Positions 22,740 to 34,784 of a stretch of 64,000 bases of DNA are shown one piece after another. The notes beneath the pieces are model-generated. The model had not been told where the DNA came from and ran no database searches. It saw only the letters and a program-made list of their open reading frames with translations. Origin of the DNA: Fragilaria radians (taxonomy: Eukaryota > Bacillariophyta > Fragilariophyceae > Fragilariales > Fragilariaceae). Both the position numbers and the translations under genes were made by a program. The stretch covers positions 21,857 to 85,856 of the forward strand of contig CAAAJI010000012.1 in assembly GCA_900642245.1 (NCBI GenBank). The letters are read 5' to 3'. The stretch's first letter is position 1, and the number at the start of each line of letters is the position of its first letter.

Positions 22740-23759
22740 ATGATGCTGTTACGTTCGGTGCTTGTTGTTATCACATGGATTGTGTCTACAGATGCATATT
22801 CCGTGAACTTTCGTATCCCTGTAGGATATCAAACTGCCTCAATCTCCTCCATGTCGTCTCTCAATGACAAGAGCAATAATTTTTATTCTCAGGATGAGAC
22901 AAGGAAAAAGTCAAAAAAGGGTAAATTGTTGGTGTTAGGAGGTACTGGATTCTTAGGCCGTACAATTTGCAAACGTGCCATTCTAGAGGGCTATCAAGTC
23001 GTGAGTTTGTCACGTCGGGGCTATGTTGACGATGGTGATACTGTCGATTCTACAATGACCACAACGATTACGTCCAAACCTCCAATTGACTTTCGTATAG
23101 GAGATGCTAGAAACAAAGATACCATACGGAATATTCTAGCAGAAGATAACGAAGAAGAATTCACGGGAATTATTCATTGTATAGGACTACTCTTTGATGA
23201 TTCTTCTGGTCTTGGTCAATTCAATTCGTTCGTGTCTGGTTCGGGCTCAATCCCTGATAAAGAATCAACTTACGATACGATTACCAGATTAACTGCATTC
23301 AATGCTATTGATGCAAGTGAGGAGTATGCTCTCAACAACAAAAATAAATGGAAAGAGAAATCGTTTCCTCTTCCCTTTTGTTTCATTTCAGCAGCAGAAG
23401 CCGGTTGGCCTGATGTACCAGGGGGGAAACAGATTGAAAATGTGTTGGCCCCGAAATGGTTACAAAGATATTTGGTCGCTAAGCGAACTGTCGAATCGAA
23501 ACTTATGGAATTCTCATCCGTTTCCTCTACGCAAGCACTCCGTCCTATTATCTTTCGACCATCCTTAATATACTCCCTGGACCGACCACAATCGTACGCA
23601 CCAGTGGCTGCATTCTTCGTAGGAAATGCCATAGGTCTTCCTTTTGTGGACAAACCAATGACAGTCCAAGCATTGGCCTGTGCAATTGTTCGATCTATGG
23701 ATCGTGACTATGTTTGTGGTATTCAACGATATCCTGAGGTTGAACAATTAAATCTGTAA
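22740..23759 (+). CDS. COQ11/NDUFA9-like atypical short-chain dehydrogenase (NAD(P)-binding)
   Basis: Single-exon protein of 339 aa. It begins with a hydrophobic segment typical of a signal or organelle-targeting peptide (MMLLRSVLVVITWIVSTDA). A Rossmann fold follows, with the dinucleotide-binding GGTGFLG near residue 67 and a first beta-alpha unit ending VVSLSRRG. Later features fit the atypical SDR group that includes yeast Coq11, plant plastid homologues and complex I NDUFA9: a FISAAEAGW segment, YLVAKRTVESKL in place of the classical YxxxK, and FRPSLIYS. Members often act in quinone or complex I assembly or as non-catalytic NAD(P)-binding proteins. Quinone metabolism in plastid or mitochondrion is inference. 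The frame is open 20 codons upstream to a GTG-type start; the first ATG is used. Confidence 0.72.
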   Translation: MMLLRSVLVVITWIVSTDAYSVNFRIPVGYQTASISSMSSLNDKSNNFYSQDETRKKSKKGKLLVLGGTGFLGRTICKRAILEGYQVVSLSRRGYVDDGDTVDSTMTTTITSKPPIDFRIGDARNKDTIRNILAEDNEEEFTGIIHCIGLLFDDSSGLGQFNSFVSGSGSIPDKESTYDTITRLTAFNAIDASEEYALNNKNKWKEKSFPLPFCFISAAEAGWPDVPGGKQIENVLAPKWLQRYLVAKRTVESKLMEFSSVSSTQALRPIIFRPSLIYSLDRPQSYAPVAAFFVGNAIGLPFVDKPMTVQALACAIVRSMDRDYVCGIQRYPEVEQLNL

Positions 23760-24434
23760 ACGACAAATTAAAAAAAATAAAGCGCTCTTGATTTCGGAGT
23801 ATAGCAACAACCTATTTGGGCATGATGAAAAATATCGAAACTTCCCAATCATCCTTTTTCCTTTTTGTTCATGAATCATTCCAAGGTGACACAAGGGAAC
23901 CCACATGACAAGGAGTGACTAGGTGGAAATGTTCCATCAACATTGATATTTAGCTATTTAAGAGGTATCCTGTGTGAGAAATGATAAATCTTGAACTAAA
24001 CACTCTTATTGTCTTTATTTTGGTTATTCTTCGCTTTCTATTTATGTGTTTGTTGAATGAATTTGAATATGTAGTCATGGCTAGGAAGATGGCAAAGCAT
24101 GATACGCCGCATGAGATTGAAGTTGTTATTTAGCCGAATGCTTGAAACACACGCTGAAATCAGTAAGAGGGACTTGCTGTACTAGGAAGACAACTCTCAA
24201 AGCTCAAAACATTATAAGGAGTTAACAGTGAATTGATGGTACTTCAAATTGAACTAAATGCAAAAAACTAAAAAAGTTATAACATGAATTGCCTACAGTG
24301 CTGTATACTTTGGGACCACTAAACGCAGTTTGTAAATTATCCTTGGTTTGTTATACGCAGAAATTACTTGCTGAGTCATCCCGAAGACGACATGTATACT
24401 TGTGATTTACGATTCCTGATTCTGTCATGAATAT

Positions 24435-24443
24435 GGCGCGAAA
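24435..24443 (+). promoter_or_regulatory. E2F/DP-like binding site upstream of HAT1
   Basis: GGCGCGAAA, whose reverse complement is TTTCGCGCC, matches the E2F consensus TTTSSCGC. It lies about 22 bp before the HAT1 ATG, where it would sit at or near the transcription start. HAT1 acetylates newly made histones, so S-phase control by E2F is plausible. Only the sequence match is observed. Confidence 0.45.
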
Positions 24444-24464
24444 TCAGAGAAGTCAAAATTTGCA

Positions 24465-25895
24465 ATGGGTGACGACAAAAAAAATGATATGGAAGAGCCG
24501 CGGTCTTCCATGGCAGCGAGCTGCATTTTGATTCAATTCTTGGATTTTAGTTTTCAACCTGAATTCACGCATCAGATATTTGAGGGAGAGCGCATTCCAG
24601 GATATGAGCCATGGAACGATGACGGATCAGTCCAAGAAGAGCATTCGCTGGCTATGCCGACAACATCCAAGAGCAATCTTTCTAAATGTGATGAGGAAAA
24701 CGATATGAATAAGAAGGATCTCATATTTGATAAGCTGAAGATACATATCACACTTGCGCCCTCATGGAATCATGTTTTTTGCGACATCACTGTTCGAGAG
24801 ATCAGAAAGCGAAAGTTTGGGTGCTTGAATCAAGATAGGACGGAAGTACAAATTCAATCAAGCATGGTTACAGATAACACTTCTGATAGGACTAATCAAG
24901 ACTTAACCCCTAGATTGCCCACGGACGAAAGGAATACCAACAAAGCGTCGATGGCCATGTCAAAAGTTGAAATACTAGATAGACTTTCAAGTGCCTTACC
25001 AAGGTATTCGGATGACAAGTTAGCTATACAAAATTCATTCATGAGAAAACCTGTGGGAGAAACTGTATTGGAATACTCAAGATTTTGTTCCCAACGGAGT
25101 CGAGATTTGGACTTTGTTTTGACACTTGCTGATGGAGAGTTGACTTCTGAATATCACCAATCGATTCAAAATCTAGCTCTATTCTTCATTGAGAATGCCG
25201 ATGCAATCGATCTTACTTCCACTCCCACGGGAAGTGGAGGATTTTGGAAAATACTCTACTTGTTTCTCAAACAAGATACGTCCCACTACGCTCTCTGTGG
25301 TTATATGACGTTGTTCCACTTTCATTCTCCCTTCCGAAAACCAAATCCCGGAATAGTCGTACGAATTTGTCAGGCACTTATCCTTCCCCCCTTTCAACGT
25401 CAGGGACATGGAAAAGTCATGTTGCGTACCGTCTATGATACATCGTTAACTTCTCCCCCAACGATGGACACTCAAAGTAGGGTTGTCGAAATTAATGTGG
25501 AAGATCCCGCTCCAGCCTTTGTGGCTTTACGGAATGCGGTAGATTGGGACTTGTTACGTGAATCGATCCAGTCCAATCGGTCATGGATACCTTATCATTA
25601 TCTTGAAGAAGGGACATTCAATGTTTTGCAAGATAAGGATGTAAATCAGGCTGCCATAATGAGTCGTCTCACACCACGACAAATTCATATTGCATATGAG
25701 CTGTGGAAGCTTTCACAATTTTCAGAACAAAAAGAGAGCGAAAAGCAGTATCGTCTTATGGTGAAGAAACGACTTTTGAAGGACAATCGAGACATTCTTA
25801 GTAGTTATGGTACAAAAGAAGAACGACAAGCAGTTTTGGATGAGATTTATAGGAAATTGTATCAGGTTTATAAGGCTATCTTGAAGCTAAAGTAA
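24465..25895 (+). CDS. HAT1: Type B histone acetyltransferase catalytic subunit (HAT1)
   Basis: Single-exon protein of 476 aa. HAT1 acetylates Lys5 and Lys12 of newly made histone H4 (with RbAp46/48-type partners) before chromatin assembly. The N-terminal HAT1 domain is visible in the FSFQPEFTHQIFEGERIPGY segment and the VFCDITVR strand. The GNAT acetyl-CoA site is at about residue 310 in LILPPFQRQGHGKVML, the expected Q/R-x-x-G-x-G/A. The C-terminus is a helical, lysine-rich tail as in other HAT1 proteins. There is a disordered insert around residues 60-85 and another near 125-165. An E2F-like site lies just before the ATG. Confidence is high. Confidence 0.92.
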   Translation: MGDDKKNDMEEPRSSMAASCILIQFLDFSFQPEFTHQIFEGERIPGYEPWNDDGSVQEEHSLAMPTTSKSNLSKCDEENDMNKKDLIFDKLKIHITLAPSWNHVFCDITVREIRKRKFGCLNQDRTEVQIQSSMVTDNTSDRTNQDLTPRLPTDERNTNKASMAMSKVEILDRLSSALPRYSDDKLAIQNSFMRKPVGETVLEYSRFCSQRSRDLDFVLTLADGELTSEYHQSIQNLALFFIENADAIDLTSTPTGSGGFWKILYLFLKQDTSHYALCGYMTLFHFHSPFRKPNPGIVVRICQALILPPFQRQGHGKVMLRTVYDTSLTSPPTMDTQSRVVEINVEDPAPAFVALRNAVDWDLLRESIQSNRSWIPYHYLEEGTFNVLQDKDVNQAAIMSRLTPRQIHIAYELWKLSQFSEQKESEKQYRLMVKKRLLKDNRDILSSYGTKEERQAVLDEIYRKLYQVYKAILKLK

Positions 25896-28476
25896 ATTTA
25901 TATCTGCACGCGTGACGTAAGAATATACTTCTTGACAAAGAAAAAATTAATCAACAACAAACAATAACCAAAGCCTTAAGTATTGCCAAAAAGATCAACT
26001 GTTGAATTTCCAGACAAAGTTTAGATTATCTTCTTGACTTCAGGTGTTACTTGACCGAAATGTTAAGTTAGAATAAAGGTTAGAGGGATTCGTTTGTTCA
26101 TGATCAAGCGCAAAATTGTTTCATTTATCTATTGAATCCTTGCTTTACAGATATCAATACTCCTCTCATCTGAGGAAACAAGAAAGAGTGTAGTGAAATA
26201 GGCCATTGGCAACATTGCTTTCTATGAAGGGTACCGAATCTTAAACTATAATTTTAATTTGAAGCAGAGAATACGGGGTACCCGCAAATGAGATTATAAT
26301 TGATTTCGTAAAGGTAAATGAGCTTGTAGGCTTTCCAAAGAAAAGAAAAGTATCGTTGACATGAAAACTTAATGTATACATGAATGTCATTTTAAGGTAA
26401 CAGATATAACTCTTATTGTTCTAGAATTTATAGATTCTCTACTTTTCCCTTTTTATCATTATTGAATACCTTCAATAAAGATAGGTGAGGGCCCTAACGG
26501 AACAGGTCAGTGAACAAATATATAAACACAAAAGCAATACATGAGGGAATAAGGAAACCTACAAGTTTGCGGATAACAATATGAATGCCATGATTTTCAA
26601 TTAATTGTGTTAGAATGTTAGCAATAACACAGAACAAGAAGTAGCTAGAATTGGAGATTGAATAATGATATCCAAGAAATTGACATAATGAATTAGAAGA
26701 ATACCATGAAATTAGCTGATGAACAAGTAGGCAGCAGCGATTAAACAGCAGAATGATTCACGATAAAGTAGGGGTCTAATCAAGTTGGGATGAATCGTCT
26801 AGTTCAAGAATGTTGACAAGCGTTTGATTCTTGAAAAAGGGGGAGCTAATAGGCACCTGGCCTACTGAAGAATGTATCGTAAATCTCACTATCAATCACC
26901 ACTAGTATTAAAGTAGTTGGTCATATCATGACAGTTAAATTGGATTTCTCCCACTTAGTTAAATCTCATGAACGGAGTTAAGAATACTTTCACTCCAAAC
27001 TAGATGCAGATTGCCAAAACTTAAATTTAACAGTGCTCTAAGGATGAATACAGGCACACATCCAAGGGGTTCAATTCTGCTCCTGATAACTTTAACCTGT
27101 AAATATATCAACACATCTTCAAGATTTGTTTACAGTGATAGACTAAAGTTAAATTGAACTTACAGAATAATGATAAATGGTGTTGGCTCGAATCTCTACT
27201 AAGAACATAAGATTAAGCAACTCCAAGCATAATCTGTAAAGTCCAGATAGAGGATAATGCATAATCAGACAAGAAATTCCACTACTGCACAAAAATGGTA
27301 GAGGATATTCCCAAACAGTAAGTCTTCCCAAAAACGTAATATCAATTAATTGTTATAGTCAACAATTGCCACACCGGGTCGCTTTGAAAAGAAAGCATCT
27401 ATCTTTTAAGTAAAGTTTTCATCGAGATCAATCAAGATTGAATGGTTTCCAGAGGATGAAAACACCTTTTGATAGAATTCAAAAGCGCAAAGGAACTGTG
27501 CTACAGTTTTCATATTCAGATTTTGTAAATCATTTCCAGCATCAACTTTCCGCTCAAAATCAGCAGTGAGATAGATTTGAAAGAGTTAGAAAAGACATGA
27601 TTTGCCAAATATGATCGAAATTAGGGAGCTCTCGTAACATGCAGTAGTATTTGCTTGTTCCTCAAGAGCTTCAATAATCACATCCCAGCTTCCGTGATAA
27701 TTTACTTTCGATTATGAGGACACGTTATGAGGTATCGGGGAGTATATAGGAAAATCAAATGGGGACATTTATCGGAATGGTTTGTTTTGCACTTGTGATA
27801 ATTTTCTGATACCAGGCAGAAGCGTGTATTCAATATTCGTTATTGATGAAGTGTGATGAAGTATGACGTCTGTCAGAGTGAGCAATTGAGCCTTTCTATT
27901 GCCATCCAAACTTAGAATGACCCTCGACGGCCTAGAACTCCCAGCAGAATTTCATTTTCCGTAGATTTGATTTTCTACAATGTTTTCTTTGTGCTTTAGG
28001 TACTAGTATGTTTATTATACGATGATAACAGGAACTGTTGAATGACATCTGGTATGTTTAACTTTAGCGCTGCTAATCGATCTTAATTCAAGGAAGGATC
28101 TCGGATCATCATTTGAGTTGAATTGGGGTAATTTCTTAATAAAGTTCTTTATTCAATAATAAGATGGATCGGTTTTACGATTCTCAAAAACTTTTAACAT
28201 TATAGAAGTTTTATGTGTGTACGAAGACTTGGGATCTCTCGTGAAGTCCTACAGAATGACCCCAATAATAATGTACAAAAGGAAGAGGCACTAAGCAGTT
28301 TTTGTGTGAATATTTAACAGTCTCAAAATAGCCCTTAAGACCTGGAAAATTCATCCATTGCAGTCCCGTTTCTTCTTTGCTTAATGAATACTTGACTATG
28401 TCTAGTGTGAAATTCCTAGGTGTGATGCACTCGTAGGGGAGGTACTTGGGAACCATATATCCACACAAAAATCAGT
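25896..28476. other. Gene-poor intergenic region
   Basis: About 2.6 kb of AT-rich sequence between HAT1 and the DUF6824 gene. A hydrophobic minus-strand open stretch at 27149-27331 and a further protein-like minus-strand segment near 26960-27110 might be decayed coding sequence, but I cannot assign them. No RNA gene recognised. Confidence 0.4.
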
Positions 28477-29805
28477 ATGATGTCGGCACTAGATAGTGCT
28501 GATAACGAATCACAGGAGAGAGGAATAGAATGCCCACATGACCATGATGTACTTTCAGGAAGAGGCAACTTTGTGAATTACCATGCAGGAAATGAATACT
28601 TTAGGAGCCTTGTGCGCTCACACAAAATCGCATACATCGCGTGTCCGAAGCCTCAAAAAGGCAAATTCTCAAGAATTATAGTGGATGAAATTCGAAACCG
28701 TAACCCACCTGGTCGTTTTCTGAAACAAGATTCTGAAACAAAGCTTTGGTACGATATTGGTGATAAGAAAGCCCTCGATAAGACGAGGCAAGCACTTCGA
28801 GAGGGAGCACCGGAGCTCATGAAAGACCTTGATCCAGACGATGAAGATTACGAGGAAGAGGTAAATCCTACTATGTCAAACGTACCACATCACGTAAGTA
28901 CAGGAGTACGTCACTTCGAATTTTTTACTTACCCTCCATTCATCAACGACATGCAAAAATTTCCTGAAAGTTTTGCGAATGAAACTTATCTAACATGCAA
29001 TGACTTTCCTTTTTGAAAGATGTTTGTCGGTTCTTCCGGCTTTCTGGGAGGTGGTGAATCTTCGGCTTACCATTTACCAAATCAAGGTCAGCTGAGTATT
29101 TCAACACCTACTCCTACGACGATAACGTCATCCAATCAATTGCCGGTTTCTCAACAAATTCAGGCTGATCGGGAAGTTACAAGAATGATACAAGCCCATT
29201 CGACAGTGACAGACACAACGTACCTAGCGCCTATGCGTGGATCAAATACATTTTCTACTTTATCCAATGGGTTTGTTGCTTCTACTGAGAATGTTGGGCA
29301 GGTTATGTCCATGTACATACCTGATCAATTTGAGCCTACACCAATCAATCCCAATGCTCAACTAAAAGTAATACCAAACGAAGTTCCCTCGTCAGCGCCT
29401 CTTCGGCGAGGAATTCAGAGGGATGACTCGTTTACTTTTGAACATCTTTTTAAGGAAAAACCAATTCCTGAAAAGACTTCGAAAAAAATGGAAAATTCTT
29501 CACAACATCTTTCAGCAATGAGCTTCTCGATTGGTGACATGACTGAAGCGAGCAATCTAAGTGCTGTTTTTGAAGACTCTATGAGAATATCAGAAGATGC
29601 ACCCTCCATGTATCCTAAATTTGATACCAACAGGAAGATTCCGAGCACGAGCTACATTCATGGATCAGAGATTAAGAAAAAATCTGCATCAGTTACCGAA
29701 ACGAGTGTCACAAGCTCACTAGGAAGCTTTGCTTTAGAAAACAGCATGATGCAAATGTCATTTAAAAGTGGCTTGGATGATGAGTCCAGCAAAGGCCTCA
29801 AATAG
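28477..29805 (+). CDS. DUF6824-domain protein (diatom-type), two exons
   Basis: Exons 28477-28893 and 29020-29805 flank a 126-nt intron (GTAAGT donor, CTTTTTGAAAG acceptor with a CTAAC branch-like motif, phase 0). The spliced protein is 400 aa. The N-terminal domain (about residues 20-115) reads DVLSGRGNFVNYHAGNEYF...FLKQDSETKLWYDIGDKKALDKTRQALREGAPEL, which I recognise as DUF6824, a domain very common in diatoms and of unknown function, sometimes proposed to be regulatory. The rest is Ser/Thr-rich and disordered, with short hydrophobic motifs. If the intron is retained, an in-frame TGA (29014-29016) truncates the protein to 179 aa just after the domain. The intron length is a multiple of three, so only that stop separates the two parts. 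Confidence 0.82.
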
Positions 29806-30439
29806 AACTTTGTGTTTCTATAGTGAAAACATAGCCAAGTGTACCATACGTCGCGGTTGAGTTGCCTACCTTAATGTCTCATCATAACCTCTCTCTCCAG
29901 CGCTCGTTCATATGTGTCTATGATTTATGAACTTCATGAACAATTGCAACCTTTCACTCTTGAAATTCTAACATGACATCAATAGAAGTTGTAAGCCATG
30001 TATAACGATTACTAAAGATTTTTGAGAAGCTTAGGCATCACAGCCTAGGGAATATCGTTGAGCTTTGTATTGTTAGAAGTTATTTTCAAATGGCAAATAG
30101 TATAGATCTCGCTTATTTTCAGTGTGAAAGAAGTGTGGTAGCAAAGTTAATAGAAAGAGTAAGTTTTTTGGCAATTTTAGCGCGATTGTCTTTTCTTTTT
30201 AAATAACACGCCCAATCCGCATAAAGCGGAATATTCAAGAGCATCTCCCAGCCAAACGCTCATTTTCTGGGGTGACTTTCAGTGCTGTCAGATGCATACT
30301 ACGCATCGTCCATGCAGTTCGTGCACATAAGGATGAAAAGGGTCATTGTTATCAATAATCGGCTTTTTAAGCTCAAATTTCCTTCAGCAAATTATATGGA
30401 GTCATAGGAACCTTTTAATTATTCCTTTTGATTCAGGGT
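29806..30439. other. Intergenic region, 3' of the DUF6824 gene
   Basis: AT-rich 3' flank of the DUF6824 gene. No gene or repeat recognised. Confidence 0.4.
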
Positions 30440-31220
30440 TATGACTTCTTGTAGATGGGGCAGGCTTCTACGAAGACGGAAATCAAGTTTCTTTCTCCAT
30501 TGTAAAATCCTTTGTATTGAGGTCTCAGGTGGAGTGAAATCTGCTCACTTTCTGCTTTATCACTCCTAATCAGATGATTTTGGAGTAAGTTTGTTGCTGG
30601 ATCAATTATTGTTTAGCAACTTCATGACTTAGGGCCCTCTATGGTAGTTTACTTATTCAGGCTCCTACTAGATCATCATTAGTCCACCTACAAAGGTTCA
30701 ACTTGGTGACTAGTCTTTTGTGCCCTCATCTTGGAATGCAAGGGGCATTGAGACTTTGTCATTTTCGGCAATTCTTCTTCTTTTTGAACCTCCACTCGTC
30801 TGTAAATCCTTCACGTAGTTGACTCTATTGCATTAGTCTGTCTGATGTGCTGGACATAATGATATAATGGACCATTATCAAGAACCTTAAAAGGATATTT
30901 GATATTACTTGTTTGTTTTGACAATAGACAGCAATCACTGTGCTCTAGTCATGTATTTACGCTGGACAGAGTTAATTTGTAACTGTATAGAGCTTTATCA
31001 TTCTTCTTTGGTAGACTACCTCTCACTGCTTCTGTGTTGCCCGTGTCCATTATGATGTGAAACGGGACACTAAACTTAGTCTATTCTTGTAGTGCTTGTT
31101 GTGATCATCTTCAAATGCCTTTGGGTTATTCAAATGTATCACAATCTAATCAAAGACCTTAGAAATGAGCAACGAAATGGCTGCATTGACACTAGTTGTC
31201 CCTGTTTTAATTTAATTATT
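30440..31220 (-). pseudogene. Broken coding fragments of an unidentified gene or element
   Basis: On the minus strand, several protein-like stretches lie close together in different frames or separated by stops. At about 31165-31060 it reads NPKAFEDDHNKHYKNRL..., at about 30900-30805 YPFKVLDNGPLYHYVQHI, at about 30800-30690 a basic stretch (RRVEVQKEEELPKMTKSQ), and at about 30560-30460 YKGFYNGERNLISVF. Composition and lengths exceed what the surrounding AT-rich DNA gives by chance. I cannot tie them to a family; an old retroelement or a dead single-copy gene are both possible. Confidence 0.35.
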
Positions 31221-34165
31221 TGTTGTGATGTGAGGGATGGATGCGCTTTAGGATAGCGCTCACATCTTTTCCTTGTACAAAGAAGACCTCTCTTGTTATC
31301 TATTTGTTTAAGTATTCAAATTCCATTATCATAAGAAAGACTTGCCTAGATTTATCCTAAGTCTTTTAGTTGTGACATTTGCAACTCTTGAGCTAGTACG
31401 ACTACATTTTCATTTTATGAGTTTTCTTAGCAACTAGAATATCCTCCGTGCATGACCTTACTTTGGTCAAGCTTGCAAAGAAATTGTCGCTGTTATCTTA
31501 ATAACTGTATTTATTTAGGGCTAAACCATCGGAAGAAGGGCTTAAATGTGTAATTATGCCATGAGTCAATTATAATTGTTGTCATCCGAAACAAGTAAGT
31601 TTTTGGTATGGGTATTTTTAGGTCTGCAGTCCAGCACCGGGCATGTATTTTGAATATGATGCTCTATGCTGAGTTGCACAAAGTGAAATTATGATCTATT
31701 TATCAATTATTGACTAAAATTGATCTCATTCTCGTGACGTCTAAAATTGATCTCCTCCATGCCACACTCCACCTTGTCAGAACCAGCACCTTCTGTCATA
31801 ACCTTCTTCAAGTTGGTCTTAAAAACTTACGTGCTAGATTTGACACTTAGCCTCTAGGCTTATGTGATTTTCGATTCACAACTTAGATTCATAAATCGTG
31901 AACCTTGATAGATTCCCCTTTGTTATTTGGGAATCTGTAGTTATTCCTACCGTATTGACATGACGGTTCTGAAAAGATATTAAATGATCTTCTTCATTAA
32001 TCAGCAATATTAAGCATCACTAAATTCATATAAGACTATGTCTTTATTGAATTTGTGGAAGGTGTAGAAAGAATGGTTAACTATGTAACTTATTTTAGAT
32101 CTAGATGAGTAAATACAAGAATATTAATTCTAGTATTATTTACTATGGATTAACAATAACTTGGAAATCTCCAGTGTCGGTACATGCACACATCTCTTAG
32201 TCTTTGTAACCTATTGTAGTATTGTTGGACCGTATTGCTGACAACCTATAGTGATAGGTATTATCTTAACAAACTTAACTCAAAGGTATGTCACAAATTT
32301 CTGATACTGACAAACTAATCTTACTGGTTATCTTGAGGACCTTCTTAAATTGAATGCGTTCTGGCAAGTAATTGACCAATCATTTTCACCCCTAGTTGAA
32401 AGGCTTTGAAAAATTCATGAAAGCTGGACTAGCTGTTTAAAGTATTCTCAGTATTTCCAGCTGTAACTACAGGATTCGATGCGTCGCTTCGAAGAATAGA
32501 TATACTACAATGGGGAAAAGGAATTATGCTTGTGGGTATCAAAATTCTTACAAGGAAATTAGATTTGATTTCAATAGTAAGGCAAGGAATTCTCTCCAAT
32601 GCCTGGATCAGTTTTCTGAAATTCAACGCACACTCTGATATACAGACAGATACACGCATATTTCGTTTTTAAATGAGGAAATTGCCTTTTGTAGAGGTGT
32701 GAGCTTTATCTTGGGATACGCTGTCTTATGCAAAGCTGAAACAGTCAACAGGGTGTACTTCTAAAACGAATTCAAGTTTTATCATCAATCTACTTCCCTC
32801 CGTACCATTATGAATGGTGTTCTTAATGGAGGATTGAAGAAAACTGCCTCTTAAAAATCTTGGTAATCTTTCTGTTGCCTGTCTTCATAACGTTTCACTT
32901 ACTAGAACTATCATTTAGAAAATCTCCACAAAAGCAATCGATATAAACTAAGGACTTAAAGATAAGACATTAATCCATCTTTAAGATTCAATTTAACAAC
33001 AGGTTCTTGGTGGGTTGCATAAAGACAGTTTTTCTTCCCTTGGGTCGAGACACCTTATCGTAATTACATTTACCAAAAATCAACAATTTTTCTAGCCTTG
33101 TTTTGAAGCATAATTGAATTGAGGTTTTGATTTAGAAGGTCCTAGTACATTTCCCAATTTTCTTCAATCGACTGTTTTGACTAAAAGAAGCGGCTCTTTT
33201 ACAGGCAAATACTTAACAACTTGTGTTTTGAAAATAAATCATTCACAGCATTGAGTATGTAGCACCTAGGAAGGAGTGTTTATCAGTCTATGAATACAAA
33301 TAGATTGAGAAGTTAACTTGAGCTCCAATATTGGAGACAAGATATTCTGCTAGTAAAGCAAAAAGTAAAATATGAAAATATTCCATAGTTTTATGCGCCT
33401 ACTTTTTATTGGTGTCTCTTGACCGTATCTATTATTTCCATTACTAAATTGGTATGGTAATAAATGATGCTTTGCAAACTTAGTTTAGTCAAATAAAGCA
33501 AGTTCTTTTAAGTGGAGAGCATTTAATGCATTCCAAATCAAGTGCTACTCTTTCGAGTATTAAATGACTATGCACTAAATTATTCTATCTCCTTACAACA
33601 TTAATAAAGATTTGAATTAGGATTCAACTGCATACAGAAGCGAATGTAGATTATGCTTTCAATCGCACATTCTCAACATAAAGCAATGTGATGGTTGGAC
33701 GAGGCACGTCGTTGTCGATAGGTAGCATTCTGGAGCTAGTGGACAGTCTTCAGAATTCGTTGTGAAGCGCAGGATTTTGTTGATACTATTAGTATCAAAA
33801 TGTATGAAGAGGTTTTGGCGTCAGTATAAACTTGTAGGAAGTAATGACTGGACACAGAGGAAGCTTCATACAATTCACGAAAGGAGTTAAATTACTAAGA
33901 TGATTTTAACATTCAATATATTATGGAAATACTTGTTGAGGAGCGTCACGAGTAAATTTTGATTCGAGTAATTTCACCTACTCACATTAACGTTAATAAC
34001 AAGCCTATGTTCTAACAATAGCCATAACTCACGAAAATATCATGGTCGGAGTGTACTGTTGCGCAGTAAATTTCTCGGTTAAACGGTTGTAGGTATAGAA
34101 TTTTAGGACATACTCTTTGCTTTTAGTCTTTCCGTTGGACTAACTAATTGGTTCGCACGCTAAGT
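31221..34165. other. Gene-poor region, no gene seen
   Basis: About 2.9 kb of AT-rich sequence with only short, unconvincing open frames (for example 32429-32659, minus). I see no RNA gene, terminal repeats or domain fragment. Confidence 0.4.
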
Positions 34166-34669
34166 ATGAAAAGTTATAGAAGTCTCGATTGGAATATTCT
34201 GCGTGCGCTTGTTGTATTTTTCGTGTCACGCACCGTGAGAACATACAAAATAGTTTCAACGATAGAGCACATTTCCGATATTCTTCGCATACAGTGTATG
34301 GAAATGAGAGCATCAAAGCCAGAGCCCAAAAATACTTGTGATGCTATGAGTAGCAACTGTTCATGTTCGGATGATCCTGTTGACGAATTTTGGGCATTTG
34401 TATTGCAAGATGAGGACGAGCCAAGCAATCCTTGTGGTTTTTTTGGCAACGGAGGATTTTGTCAGAAAAAGCATCAACCTCTAAATACTCCGCTAGACTA
34501 TTTATTACCTCCTTCATTGGAAGAGTCAGTGGACCAGGCAATGTTATCAGCATTAAATCCTAGTCCGCAACCTTCGCAAGTAAAAAGTTCTAAGAAGCTT
34601 TGTAGCCTAATCTCTTTCGGGAAAAAAGAGACTTCTCCTAGTAGGAGTGTACTATGCTTTCTTGATTAA
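34166..34669 (+). CDS. Small orphan protein, Cys-containing, function unknown
   Basis: Open frame of 167 codons from the first ATG (34166); the open stretch starts six codons earlier at a TTG. I do not recognise it. The N-terminal 50 residues are basic with a hydrophobic segment (ILRALVVFFVSRTV). The middle is acidic and Cys-rich (CDAMSSNCSCSDDP). A glycine/phenylalanine patch (CGFFGNGGFC) follows, then a Ser/Pro/Lys-rich tail ending in CFLD. A later start at MEMRASKPEP is possible. It converges on the Ca2+-ATPase gene, whose stop is about 115 bp away. Composition favours a real gene, but this is not proven. Confidence 0.5.
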   Translation: MKSYRSLDWNILRALVVFFVSRTVRTYKIVSTIEHISDILRIQCMEMRASKPEPKNTCDAMSSNCSCSDDPVDEFWAFVLQDEDEPSNPCGFFGNGGFCQKKHQPLNTPLDYLLPPSLEESVDQAMLSALNPSPQPSQVKSSKKLCSLISFGKKETSPSRSVLCFLD

Positions 34670-34784
34670 TCTGGGAAGAATGATAAAACATTGACAAGTT
34701 TAAAACCAATTCTAAAATGAAGATGCTACTTTTAGGCTATGCCTTTCCAGCAAGTAACCAAATAAACTGTAGTTCAAATCGAGT

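Noticed and set aside
28477..29016. Separate 179-aa and 261-aa genes at the DUF6824 locus
   Set aside because: A strong GTAAGT donor and acceptor with a branch-like CTAAC join them in phase 0; the stop lies inside the intron.
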